64,000 nt of DNA, taken from positions 6,599,017 to 6,663,016 of the forward strand of contig JAKSZT010054565.1 in assembly GCA_026826555.1 (NCBI GenBank), read 5' to 3'. The notes under the pieces are model-generated. The model did not search any database. It worked only from the letters and a program-made list of their open reading frames with translations, and was not told the origin of the DNA. Position numbers and translations under genes: made by a program. Below, piece by piece: positions 33,299 to 44,925 of the stretch. This DNA comes from Tolypeutes matacus. Its lineage: Eukaryota; Chordata; Mammalia; Cingulata; Chlamyphoridae. The first letter of the stretch is position 1, and every line of letters begins with the position of its first letter.

Positions 33299-36184
33299 GA
33301 AATGCTGCTTGTGCTTTGGGTGTGAAGTTCATGAAGCCATTTCCTACTATGAGATCTTCTAGATGCTTCCCTACATTATCTTCCAAGTTCTTTATGATCT
33401 TGGCTCTTATGTATAGATCTTTGATCCATCTTGAGTTGATTTTTGTATAAGGTGTGAGATGGTGCTCCTATCTCATTCTTTTGGGTATGGATATCCAGTT
33501 CTCCAAGCACCATTTGTTGAAGAGGCCATTCTCTCCCATTTGAGTGGGCATGGTGGCCTTGTCGAATATCAGATGACTGTATATGTGAGGATCTATATCA
33601 GAACTTTCAGTTCGGTTCCATTCATCGGTATGTCTGTCCTTGTGTCAATACCATACAATTTTGACCAATGTAGTTTTGCACTATGTTTTAAGTTTAGTGG
33701 TGTGATTCCCCCGTTATCATTTTTTCCCCAATATGTCTTTGGTATTTGGGGCCTTTTGCCATTCTAAATAAATTTAATATTTAGAGTTTCTAATTCAGTA
33801 AAAAATACTGTGTTGATTTTTATTGGGATTGCATTAAGTCTGTAGATTAGTTTGGGTAGGATGGACACCTTAATGTTGTTTAGTCTTCCTATCCATGAAC
33901 AGGGAATATTCTTCCATTTATTTACATCTTTTATGATTTCCTTTAACAGTGCTGTGTAGTTTTCTGTGTATAGGTCATTCACATCTTTAGTTAAAGTTAT
34001 TTTGTAAATGGTATTTTTTCTTGATTTCCTCCTCAGATTGTTCATTATTCATGTACAGAAATGAGACTGAGTTTTGTGCATTGATCTTATAACCTGTGAC
34101 TTTACTGAACTCATTTATAAGTTCTAGAAGCTTTGTTGTAGGTTTCTCAGGGCTTCCTATGTATAGGATCATGTCATCTGCAAATAGTAAAATTTTTGCT
34201 TCTTCCTTTCCAATTTGGATGCCTTTTATATCTTTTTCTTGCCTCAGTGCTTGAGCAAGTACTTCTAAGACAATAGGAGCAGTGATAGTGGGCATCCTTG
34301 TCTTGTTTCTGAAGTTAAAGGGAAAGCTTTTAGGAATTAACCATTGTATCTGATGTTAGCTATGGATTTTTCATATATGCCCTTTATCACGTTCAGAAAA
34401 TTTCCTTCTATTCCTATTGAAAGAGTACTGTATTTTGTCGCATGCTTTTCCTGCATCTAGAGATGATCATGTGATTTTTGATCTGTTTATGTGGTGTATT
34501 ACATTGACTGATTTTCTTATGCTGAACCATACTTGCATACTCAGGATGAAACCCACTTGGTCATGTTGTATAATTCATTTTAAGTGTTGTTGTATATGAT
34601 TAGGAAGTATTAGGTTGAGGATTTTAGCATTTATGTTCATTAGAGGGATTGGTTTGTAGTTTTCTTTTCTTGTGGCACCGTTGGTTTGGTATTAGAGTAA
34701 TGGTGGCATCATAGAATGAGTTAGGTAAATGTTCATTCTACTCTTTTTTCAAAGTGTGTAAGCAGGATTGGTGTTAGTTCTTTCTGGAATGTTTGGGAGG
34801 TTTCTAGTGACTGATTCTATCTCTTTACTTTTGATTGGTCTGTTGAGTTCATCGATTTCTTCTTTCGTCAATGTAGGCTGCTTGTGTGTTTCTATGAATT
34901 TGTCCATTTCTTCTAAATGGTCCTTCTTGTTGGCATATAATTTTTCAAAGTATCCTCTTATGATACTCTGTTTCTCTGGGGTCAGTGGTGATATCCCCTA
35001 CCTCATTTCTTATTTTGTGTATTTGCATCTTCTTTCTTTTTTTTCTTTGTTAGTCTAACTAAAGGTTTGTTAATTTTATTGATTTTCTCAAAGAACCAGC
35101 TTTTGGTTTTGTTTATTATTTCTAGTGCTTTCTTGTTTTCTATTTCATTTAGTTCTTCTCTAATCTTTCTTATTTCCTTCTTTCTACTTCCTTTGTGGTT
35201 CATTTGTTCTTGTTGTTTTTCAAAATCACCAGGTGTGCAGTTAGGTCTCGATTTTAGCTCTTTCTTCATTTTTGTTATATGCATTTATTGTTTTGAATTT
35301 CCCTATCAGTACTGCTCTTGCTGCATCCCGTAGGTTTTGATATGTTGTGTTATCATTTTCATTTATTTCAAGGTAGTTACTGATTTCTTTTGAAATTTCC
35401 TCCTTGATCCACTGTTTATCTAAGAGTGTGTTGTTTAACTTCCATAACTTTGTGCCTATTCTGGTTCTCTGGCCCTTACTGATTTCCAGCTTCATTCCAT
35501 TGTGGTCAGAGAAATTAATTTGTATAATTTCAATCTTTCTGAATTCATAAAGAGTTGTTCTGTGGCCTAACTTGTGGTATCTTGGGGAAGGATCCATGTG
35601 CACTTGAGAAGAATGTATATCCCACTGTATCCAGGTGTAGTGTTCTTATATGTCTCTGAGGTCCAGATCCTCTAATGTATTATTCAGTGTCTTTGTTTCT
35701 TTATTGATTCTTTGTTGAGATGTTCAGTCTAATGATGATAATGGTATATTAAAGTCTCCCGCTCTAATTGTAGAGGAATCTATTCTCCACTTAGTCTTTG
35801 CAGTGTTTGCTTCATGTATTTTGAAGAGCCCTGGTTAGGTGCATAAATGTTTATGATTGTTCTTTCTTCTTGAAAGATAACCCCTTTTTCTAATATATAA
35901 TTTCCATCTTTGTCTCTTTCAATAGTTTTGCATTTAAAGTCATATTGTCTGATATTAGTATAGCTACTCCCACTTTTTTTGATTATTGTTTACTTGTTAG
36001 ATTGTTTTCCAGCCATTCACTTTCAGCCTCTTTGAATCCCTGGGTCTAAGGTCAGATTCTTTAGACATGATATAGATAGGTCATATTTCCTTATATATTC
36101 TGCCAATCTGTGTCTCTTGACTGGTGAGGTTAATCCATTAACATTCAGTGTTATTACTCTCAAGGAATTACTTACATTAGCCAT
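33299..36184 (-). pseudogene. L1-C2 ORF2, broken, 3' end missing
   Basis: The ATG is kept at 36184-36182. The endonuclease part (36184-35450) and RT part follow, with FADDM at about 34170-34185. Stops and shifts are frequent; the longest open pieces are 35241-35603, 33987-34295 and 35003-35284. It ends abruptly at 33299 in the C-terminal region. Confidence 0.87.
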
Positions 36185-36247
36185 ATTTTCTTTGGGTTAT
36201 GTATGTCATATGTTGTTTTTATTTTCTTTTTGTCTTTTTAATTGTTC

Positions 36248-37225
36248 TTACACTCTCCCCCAACTCTCTCTCTCTTGCTTTTTCCTTTCAACCTGCAGAA
36301 CTCCCTTTATTTCTTGAAGGGCCGGTTTCTTGTTGACATACTATCTTAATTTGTGTTTATCTGTCAATATTTTGAACTCTCTAACATTTTTGAATGTCCA
36401 CTTTGCTGGATATAGCATTCTTGGCTGGAATTTTTTTCTTTTAATATCTTCTCTATGTCATACCACTGCCTTCTTGCCTGCATGGTTTCAGGTGAGTAAT
36501 CAGCATTTAATCTTATCGAGCTTCTCTTGTATGTGATGGATCTCTTTTCTCTTGTTGCTTTCAGTATTCTCTCTTTGTCTAGAGCATTGGACAATTTGAC
36601 AAGTCTACGTCTTGGAGTAAGCCTGTTAGGATTTATATTGACTGTTTGGATTGCACTGCACTACCTGAACATGTACATCCATGATGCTCAATAGAGTTGG
36701 GAAGTTTTCATCCATTATTTCCTCCAGCACACTTTCTGTCCCCTTTTCCTTTCCTTATCCTCTGTCATTCATATTGTATTACTCATATATATGTGCATTT
36801 CATGTTGTCATTGAAATCCCCAAGTCCTTGCTGGATTTTTTTATATCTTTTTCTCTATCTGTTCTACTGTCTGATTTCAGCTGTACTGTATTCCACATCC
36901 TGATTATTTCCTCTTGCTGTTCAAATCTACTATTATATGCTTCCAGTGTATTTTTTATTTCTTGGATTGTGCCATTCATCACCATCATAACTAATATTTT
37001 TATGTATCCTTAAAATTCCTTCAGTGTGTCCACCCAGTGTCTTTTTAAATATCCTTAATCTCTTCCTTCACTTCATTAAGTTGATTCATGATATTTTTTT
37101 TTGGACATCTCTGATTAGTTGTTCCATGTTCTGCATCTCATTCTGTTTTTCAGCTTGTTTATTGGACTGCTCCATGTTTTCCTGTTTCTTAGTATGGATT
37201 GTAATTTTTTGTTGGTGTCTAAGCA
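36248..37225 (-). pseudogene. L1-C2 ORF1, broken
   Basis: The stop TAA at 36250-36248 matches the ORF1 end of L1-G. The C-terminal domain (36364-36594 open) and a coiled-coil piece (36800-36988) are recognisable. The start is lost or unclear near 37225. Confidence 0.75.
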
Positions 37226-37466
37226 TCAGTTTATCTTGGGTTTATTCAGTTGATTAGCTTCTCTTTCCACTCTAGGATTTTATTTTGTTGTTGTTTTTGT
37301 GTGTGCTAAGTTTTCACTTTGACACTTTGTTCATCTTATTCTATTTCCTTACTGTTGTCTATGTTCTGGTTTTCCTTTTGACTTTTTTTCTCTTTGTCCT
37401 TTTCTCTCCAGATTGATGCTCTGAAGCCTCCTGTTCTGTGGGTTCCCCAAACAGATACTTGGGTGC

Positions 37467-37921
37467 TTTAAAAAAAAAAAAACACAGAAAACTGCACTTG
37501 TTCAGGAGGATGTGGAGGAATAGGGGCAGTCATCCTTTGCTGGTGGGAATGTAGAATGGTGTAGCCACTTTGGAGGGTGATTTTGTGGTTCCTCAGGAAT
37601 CTATCTCTAGAACTGCCATATGATCTCGCAAACCAACTACATGGAATATAACCAGAAGGACTGAAAGCAGGAGTGCAAACTGACATATGCACGTCAATGT
37701 TCATCGTGGCATTTTTCACAATTGCCAAAGTGAGCAGCAACCCACGTGCTCATCAATGGATGTATGGATAAACAAAATGTGGTGTGCACATATGATGGAA
37801 TATTTCTCAGGTGCAAGAAGGAATGAAGTATTGACACAAGCAACAATATGGATGAATCTCTAAGACCTTCTGTTATGTGAAGTCCATAAAGGACAAATAT
37901 TGCATTTTCTCACTGATATGA
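37467..37921 (+). pseudogene. L1-D ORF2 C-terminal remnant
   Basis: About 150 codons of the ORF2p end, covering part of the Cys/His knuckle (ggatgtggagg line at 37506-37516) and the final segment. It is interrupted by stops. Confidence 0.8.
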
Positions 37922-39788
37922 ACTAGATATATTAAACAGATCCACAAAGGTAGAATCTGGGAAGTAGGTTCACAGCAGTAATAGAAAGGAATTAGAGAGT
38001 GGTGAGCTGATGCTTAATCTGGGCAGAAGCTATGATAAAGTGGATGAGGGTGGCTTGGCAGTGGAGAGCAGTGATGGTGATGCAGTGATGAGAGTGGATC
38101 AACAATGCTGGAGTGTGAGTGTGAACAGGGCTAGGTTTGTGGTTTTGCCTATCGATAGAGCTGTGTGGAGGACTTGAGTAAGGAACAGGTGAAGTCTAGG
38201 GAGGTAGAGGATGGTGTTTAAGAATACAATTGTGGGAATATTCTTTTGGCAACTATGGCAGGGGAGGGTCACTGGTGTAATGTGTCAGTGGTGGAGGGAT
38301 GTGCAAAGGGTGCCCTTTGACTGTGCCTCCATGGAATATGAATATGTTCATGTGATCATAGGGTATTATCTCAGTGAGTTGAGACCCACACAATAACCAA
38401 CAAAATAGTGAATTCTCATTATGAGGAGTCCTGCTACATTCTCTAATGGAGTGGTAAGAATCTCCAGATTTTAAAGGCAGTGCCTAATAAAAGAAATCAG
38501 ACCAATACACCAAGCCCTTGATATTAATGCTTGTACTTATGAACCCCTTATTACTGTAAAATTAAACTTAGCCTAATAATAGCTATTTCCTAAGAGTGCT
38601 AATGAAAACCTCTTCGTTACTCTATCTAAGCCAAACTCAGCAAATAAACTCATTACCTTTCCCCCAGTGTAGGCATGACTCCCCAGGATGAGTCTCCCTG
38701 GCACCAGGGATAAATACCAAATACCAACCATATGGTATTTGGAAAAAGACCTTGACCAAAAGGGGGAAACATTAAATACAAAGGAGGTTTTATGCCTGAC
38801 AGATTTCAAAGTGAGTCAGGAGGTCATTCCAGAGGTTATGCTTATGCACTTCTCAGGTGGTTCTCACTGCCACAGTAAACAAAGTCTCAAACAGGGCTGT
38901 TCCTGAGGCCTCTAGAGACATCTGGATTCTATTGGCAAGGCACACAACCCCATTAAATCTGCACCCCATCAGTGGGCCTTACCTTGGAATATATGATAAC
39001 ATATTTCCCCAATAAAACAGAGTTAGACTCATTTATAATTTCACTATCCATGATTCTTTTAACCCTTTTATTTGAACCTATAGTTAACACTACACCAGTT
39101 AAATATATGTCCCAGAGATTTAAATCTTTTCTCTGTTCAATATGCTGGTTGAGCCCTGAATCTCAGCAGAGCTGCAGACAATACCTACTCTTCTGGATTC
39201 ACCTGGGACAATTAGCAAAATGATGATGGACAACCCCCATCCAAAAAAGCAAAGATATCTACAACTACAAGTGTAACAGTTCCTTCCATCTGTCCCATAA
39301 GATCTAAGGCCCCTCACAATCTGAAAGAGACTGAAAATTACCATTTTCAAATCCTTAAGACTGAGGAATATACAGACATAAGGGGGAATGCAACCATTGA
39401 CCAAAGTAGACTTATTATTGTAATAATGGAAGAATACATAACATTGATATAAAGATAATGTTTAGCAGAGCGTCTGATAGGAGGGGGAAGGAAGAATATG
39501 TGGAAGATAGAGCATTTTTACACATTGGAATTGTTCTGCATGAAAGTACAATGATGGATACAAACCATTACACATTTTCTCAAAAACTATAAAATTGTAG
39601 GGTGCAAAATGTAAACCATAATGCAAACTATAGACCATGGTTAGTAGCAATGCTTCAATATTTGTTCATCAATTGTAACAAATGTACCACATTAATGTAA
39701 GATGTTATTAATAAGGAAAAATGTGAGAGGGGAGGGGCCAGGGCTATATAGCAATCTCCTATATTTTGATGTAACTTTTCTGTAATCT

Positions 39789-39998
39789 AAAACATCTTTG
39801 GGAAGCGGCTGTGGCTCAATCAGTGGGGCTCCCGTTTACCATATGGGAGGCTCCGGGTTCGGTTCCCGGGGCCTCCTGGTGAGGGCGGGCCTGCCCGCAC
39901 GGCGTGGTTAGCTGACCCAGCGAGCACAAGCAGCAAGGGGGGGATAAATGAATAAATAAATAAAATCTTAAAAAAAATAAAATAAATAAAACATCTTT
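39789..39998 (+). mobile_element. DAS-type SINE with target-site duplications
   Basis: The tRNA-derived head begins at about 39800. Its A box is near 39812-39826 ('tggctcaatcagtgg') and its B box near 39856-39866 ('ggttcggttcc'). The tail is A-rich with 'aataaataaat' units. The duplication 'aaaacatcttt' flanks it at 39789-39799 and 39988-39998. It inserted into the end of L1-D. SINEs of this kind are typical of armadillos and depend on L1 enzymes. The head is a SINE promoter, not a tRNA gene. Confidence 0.92.
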
Positions 39999-40029
39999 AA
40001 AAATGAACTTATTTTCAGATGAAAAAAAG

Positions 40030-41530
40030 ATAATGTTTAGATATTGAAAATTATATATCTAGCTATGTCCATGGGATATAAAGATATCCTGCTTGCCATA
40101 GTTATGTTTTCTGGATAGATAGATGCCCACACAGTAGGCAGTACAATACTAAATTTCCATCCTGGAGAAGTCCTGCTACTCTATCAAATAAGATGGCAAA
40201 AAGCTCTGGCTTATATAGGCTTTGCCTAATAAAGGAAACAAGGTCAATAAGCCAAGCCCTTGATCTTAACGTTTTCAATTATGAACCTTAGTCCTGTAAA
40301 ATGAAATTAAGCCCATCTATAACTAATGCCTAATGTTGTGTCTCTCTAAGCCAAACTATGCAAAAGAACTCACTACTTCCCACCCCCCAATGTGGGACAT
40401 GATGCCCAGGAATGAATCTTCCTGGTATGGAGTAATATTTTTTAAGATTTATTTATTTATTCATTCCTGGCCCTGCCCCTTTGTTTTACACTCACAAAAC
40501 TCACTGTCTGCTCTCTGTTGTGTTCTGTTTCTGCTTGTGTTCTCTTTAGGCAGCACCAGGAACCAATCCTGGGACCTTCCAGAGTGGGGGAGAGGTGCTC
40601 AATCTCTTGTGCCACCTCAGCTCCCTGGTCTGCTGCATCTCTTATTGTCTCTCCTCTGTGTCTCTTTTTGTTGCATCATTTTGCTGCACCAGCTTTCCAC
40701 ATAGGCAAGCATTCCATGTGGACCAGCACTCCTGTGCAGACCAGCACTCCTGTGTGGGCCAGAACTCCTGCATAGGCCAGAATTCCATGTGGACCAGCAC
40801 TCTGCATGGGCCAGCTCTCCACTTGGGCCAGCTTGCCTTTCACCAGGAGGCCCTGGGAATTGAACCCTGGACTTCCCATATGGTAGGTGGGAGACAAATC
40901 TCCTGAGCCACATCCATTTCTCATATGGAGGAATTTTTAACATTTGCAAATCAATGATGCATTTGGAGAAAGACCTTAACCAAAAGGGAGAGATACTTAA
41001 TAAAACAGATTTATTAATGTCTATGAGATTTCAAAGTAAGTCAGGAGGTCATTCTGGAAGTTATGCTTATGCAGCTCTCAACTTGACTTTACAAATTGCT
41101 ACAGTAAACAAAGCCTTAAACAAAATTGGTCCCGAGGGCCCTAGTGATGTCCAGTCACCATAGGCAAGTCACATGGCCTTATGAATTCAACACCCCCTAA
41201 GTGGGCCCTATCTGAGAATAGTTGTAAATCTATTTCCCTAATATAATATTAGTATACTCATTTATAAATTCCTTAATCTACTCCTTTTATCTGAACTGAT
41301 AATTTTCAATTTACCTAAGTATACCAGAGACAAAGGCTTCAGGTGTTTCATATGCTGGTTGAGCGTCGAAACCTAGCAAATATGTGGTCAGCTCCTACTC
41401 TCCAGGTCTTTAGGCCTGCCCTGGATACCCAACAAAATGATGAGGATGTACCAGTCCCACCCCAAAAACAAGGACTATCTTCAACTTCAAGGAAAACAAT
41501 TCCATTCCTCTGCCCCATAATATCTATCTG
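40030..41530 (+). mobile_element. L1-E: fragment of an L1 3' UTR
   Basis: It aligns with the linker of the extended L1 3' UTR (compare 40250-40430 with 38510-38680, and 40950-41100 with 38750-38880). It lacks ORF2 and the 3' end, so it is cut on both sides. A DAS-SINE interrupts it. TTAGGG-like DNA starts about 41550. Confidence 0.7.
40429..40938 (-). mobile_element. Long DAS-type SINE, minus strand
   Basis: The head is at the right ('aaatggatgtggctcaggag' on the minus strand, 40919-40900) and the A-rich tail at the left ('aagatttatttatttat'). The body holds a string of about 20-bp units around 'gaccagcactcctgtg' (40700-40830). Imperfect duplications flank it: 'ggagtaatatttttt' (40429-40443) and 'ggaggaattttt' (40927-40938). 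It has the same structure as the copy at 45254-45744. Confidence 0.85.
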
Positions 41531-41740
41531 GTGTATGTTTTTGGTTACCTTCAGTTTGTGTTATATTTAGACTAGGTTTTTGGTTAGGGTTAGGATTGAT
41601 GTTAGAGTGATGGTTAAGGTTAAGTTAAGAGTTACTATTCTTGTTAGTGTTTGTGTTAGATTCAGATTTAGGTTGGGATATGGTTAGTCTTAGCTTAGGT
41701 TTAGAGGTAGGATTAATTTTAAATTGGGTTAGGTAAGGGT
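41531..41740 (+). repeat. Degenerate telomere-like repeat, TTAGGG on + strand
   Basis: Units such as 'ttggttagggttagg' (41581-41595). Its left edge with L1-E is blurred. A solo LTR starts at 41741. Confidence 0.85.
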
Positions 41741-42362
41741 TTGCAGTTTGAGATTATTTTATGAATCCCAAAGTGAGAAATATTGTTTTTAAATTAATCT
41801 ATTCCTATTGGTATGATACCATTTGATTGCACTAAATTCAGTTGAGGTGCCTTTGATTAAGTTCCTTGGTAAGATCACTTTAGGGCTATTGATTAGACTT
41901 CCTCAGTGAGGCTTGCCTTAGCTTAAGTCCCCACCCCCTTGCTAGGTCTGATATAAATAGAAACACAGAGAGATATACACAAACAGAGGAAAAGGGAGCT
42001 ATCACGTTTGATTCTGCCATGTGAGAGAGAGGACTACAAGGAAACAGAAGTCTCCAAGAGTCAGAAAGAGCTAAAGCCCAGAAAGAGACAATCTCTGTGC
42101 CTAGTTGCTCACAGCTGATCTCCAAGAGACTGTAGATGCTGTAGGGGAAGGCAGAAGCTTTGCAAAGATAGGGGGCTACCTTGCCTCATCATGTGGCAAC
42201 AATGCCAGGATAAACAGTAGCTATCTTTGGTGAAAAAGCACCTCTCATTTTGGACATTTCATGGGCTTGGAACTGTAAGCTTTTACCGCAAATAAGTCTC
42301 CATTATAAAACCCAACAGATTTCTGGTACTTTGCATTGGCAACCTTTTGGCAAACTAAAATA
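41741..42362 (+). repeat. Solo LTR, MaLR/ERVL-like, full length
   Basis: About 620 bp, from 'tgcagtttgagattatttta' to 'caaactaaaata'. It is the same family as the truncated 3' LTR at 11037-11400 and supplies the part missing there ('ggacatttcatgggcttgga', 'cccaacagatttctggta'). It lies in TTAGGG-like DNA on both sides. Confidence 0.72.
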
Positions 42363-42618
42363 GGGCATTTTGGGTTGTGTAAGGTTTAGTGTTAGGTTTA
42401 CAATTGTCAGTTTTAGTGTCAGTGTTAGGATTAAGGTTAGAGTTGGTTTTATATTTAGATTTAGGGTTACATTGACTGTGAGGGTTAGGGTTAGGGTTAA
42501 GTGTAGGGGTACAGTTATGGTTAGGTTAGTGTTAAGTTTATTGTTAATGTTTGGTATAGGGTTATGGGTTTTTTAGGGTTAAGGATAGTGTTGCTCTGAG
42601 GTTTAGGGTTAGGGATAG
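42363..42618 (+). repeat. Degenerate telomere-like repeat, TTAGGG on + strand
   Basis: It contains one of the longest near-perfect runs in the window, 'gggttagggttagggttaag' at 42481-42500. Confidence 0.9.
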
Positions 42619-43069
42619 TGTTCTAGTTTGCTAGGCTACTAAAACCAAATAACATGACATATATTGGCTCTAACTGTGGCAATTTGTTAGGTGACAAGCT
42701 TATAGTTGTGAACCTGAGAAAATGTCCAAACCAAGGCATCATCAAGATAATGTTTTCTTCCTGAAGACAAGCTGCTTGTAATCCTGAAATCCTCTATCAC
42801 ATGGCAAGATCTACTGGTCTCTTCCTTCTTTTCAATATTTCATTGCTTTCCATGTCTTGCTTCCATGGCTTTCTCTCTCTTTGTATGAATTTCATTCTCT
42901 TATAAGGGACTTCTGAAAGAGGATTAAGACACACCCTGAATGATGTGGGTCACATCTTAAGTTCAGATCTACTCACCAAAAGATCCTACTCACAATAGCT
43001 CCACACCCATAGGATGGCTTAACTTCAGAGCCTCCTTTTCTTGGATTCAAACAGCTTCAAACCATCGCA
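42619..43069 (-). repeat. Solo LTR, minus strand
   Basis: It has TG...CA ends (tgttctag ... atcgca). On the minus strand it reads 'tgcgatggtttgaagctgtt' and follows the plan of the 5' LTR at 8573-9001, including 'cttaatcctctttcag', 'gagagagaaagccatgg' and 'cttgatgatgccttggtttg'. No clear 5-bp target duplication is seen. Confidence 0.72.
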
Positions 43070-44925
43070 GTAATAGTATACCTTTAGGGCTAAGTTTAGG
43101 GCTTAGGTTTAGCATTATTATTAGTGTAAGTTTAATATTAGGATAAGTTAACTCTTTGGTTGTTTATTGCATTAGGGTTAGTTTTAGAGTAGTTTTCATC
43201 TTAGGGTTATAGATAGGGTTTAGGTAATGGCTATGGCTAGTGTTTGGGTTAAGGTTAGTGTTAGGGTGGTTGTTAGGATTAGTTTTAGTGTTATTAAGTT
43301 TAGGTTTAGGGTTAAGTTAGGGTTGATGTTATGATTAAGGTTGGATTTGGAGTTTGGTTGATGATTAAGATTAGGGTTAAGTGTTATTGTGGATATGTTT
43401 AAAGTTAGGTATAGGATTGGGCAGGGTAAGGGTTAATGTTTAGGTTTAATTATGGTTATGTTTAAGGTTAGAGATGCAGTTAGACTTAGGTTTAGTTTAG
43501 TTTGATATGTTTAGGGTCATATTTGTTGTCAGTGCTTTGTTTAGGTTTAATGTTGATGTCAGGGTTAGGCTTAAGATTAGGTTTAGAGATATTGTGAGGA
43601 ATACGTTTATGTAATGGTGAGGGTTAGGATTGGGTGAGGAATATGATTTTGATTATAGTTATGTTTATGATTTAGCATAACATCATGCTTCATGCTTTTT
43701 GTAAATATTAGAATTAGCTTCTGAGTAAAAGTGAGTTTTATGTTTAAGGTTAAGTTTAGTTTTATGATTAAGTTAGGATTGTTGTTAGACTTAGGGTGTA
43801 AGAGTTTAAACTTGGTTGTTTTTGTTAACTTTAGGGTGAGATTTACCTGTTTAGGATTTAGGTTAGGGTCTGTAGTGTTAAGGTGAGGTTAGGTTTGGGT
43901 TAATTTTTAAGTTAGGGTTAGTGCTAAGTTTATGATTCTTGTTAAGATTATGGTGACAGTCAGCGTTGAAGTTAGTCTAAGACTGGGTTTCAGTATAGGG
44001 TTAGAGTTGCTATTAGGTTTAGATTTAGGTTTATGGTTAAATTAAGCATTAATGTTGCTGTGATGGTTAGGATTAAGCTTAGGGATAGGGTTAGGTTTGC
44101 AATTAAGTTAAAGAATAGAGTTAGGTGATGTTATTGACAAACTGTTAGGATTAGATTTAGGGTAGGTTTGGTGTGGTTAGAGGTATTGTTATTTGAAGAC
44201 AGTATTAGATTCAGATTTAGGGTTATTGTTAAGGCTGATGTTAGGGCTCTGGTCAGGTTGAGGTTTAAATTTAGGATTTGCTTTTGGTAAGAATATGGTA
44301 TAGGGTTAAGGTTAGCATTACAGTTATAGTTATGTATAGGGTTAGGCTTGAGGTTACGGCTATTGTTATGGTTAACAGGGTTAAGGTTTGGATTAGATTT
44401 AGGGTTAGCATTTCACTGGGTGTTAGTGTTCAGAATAGGTTTTGTTTAGGTTTTATGTTTGGTATATTGAGGCTTGCGGTACATTTTAGGTTTCATTTAG
44501 TTGTGAGGATTAGTGTTACAATTAGGATTACCGTTAAGCTTAAGGTTGTTGATAGAGTTAAAGTTAGGGTCAGTATTAGGTTTAGGATTAGGAATGTTGT
44601 TAAGATTATGGTTAGGGTTGGGTTTGTTAGGGTTGTGGTTAAGATTCAGTTTAGGCATATATAGGGTTATGGTTGGTTTTAGGATTAGGGTTACAATAAG
44701 ATTAGTTTTGGTGATAGGGTTGATGTTAGTTATAGGTCAGTGTCTGGGAGATGGTTAAGTTAGGCTTATGGTTAGGGAGAGAGTGAGTGTTCCATTAGGT
44801 GAAAGATTATGGCTGTGGTTGGGGTTAGTGTTAGTGTTAATTATAGGGTTGTTTTTAAGGCTAGTAGTGCTAGGGTTACTGTGACTTTTAGGATGAGAAT
44901 TATGGTTCTTTTTTATTTAAAATTT
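43070..44925 (+). repeat. Degenerate telomere-like repeat, TTAGGG on + strand
   Basis: About 1.85 kb of TTAGGG-related units with heavy variation. The open frame 44278-44664 is low-complexity (V, R, I, L, G) and arises from the repeat. No gene is seen. Confidence 0.9.

Larger units (their letters stand above)
33299..37466 (-). mobile_element. L1-C2: L1 5' half, minus strand, lacks its 3' end
   Basis: On the minus strand: 5' UTR remnant (37466 to about 37230), ORF1, ORF2 up to the position equal to 17320 of the full-length copy. It has no ORF2 end, 3' UTR or tail. A missing 3' end is unusual for L1, whose copies normally lack the 5' end. Piece D beside it holds just the missing 3' part in the opposite orientation, as in twin-primed L1 inversions. 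Confidence 0.85.
37467..40005 (+). mobile_element. L1-D: L1 3' part, plus strand
   Basis: It starts at an A-run equal to about 17672 of the full-length copy. ORF2 ends at TGA 37919-37921, and a diverged 3' UTR of about 1.9 kb ends in 'tgtaatctaaaacatcttta'. A DAS-SINE has inserted into this end (39800-39987). Together with C2 it accounts for nearly one whole L1. Confidence 0.85.

Noticed and set aside
39800..39870. tRNA-like sequence with A and B boxes.
   Set aside because: It is the head of a SINE with an A-rich tail and target duplications, not a tRNA gene.
42619..43069. Target-site duplication of the solo LTR.
   Set aside because: Flanks 'gatag' and 'gtaat' do not match; no duplication can be claimed.
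44278..44664. A 128-codon frame in telomere-like DNA.
   Set aside because: Low-complexity V/R/I/L/G string produced by TTAGGG-type units; such DNA has few stops on this strand.
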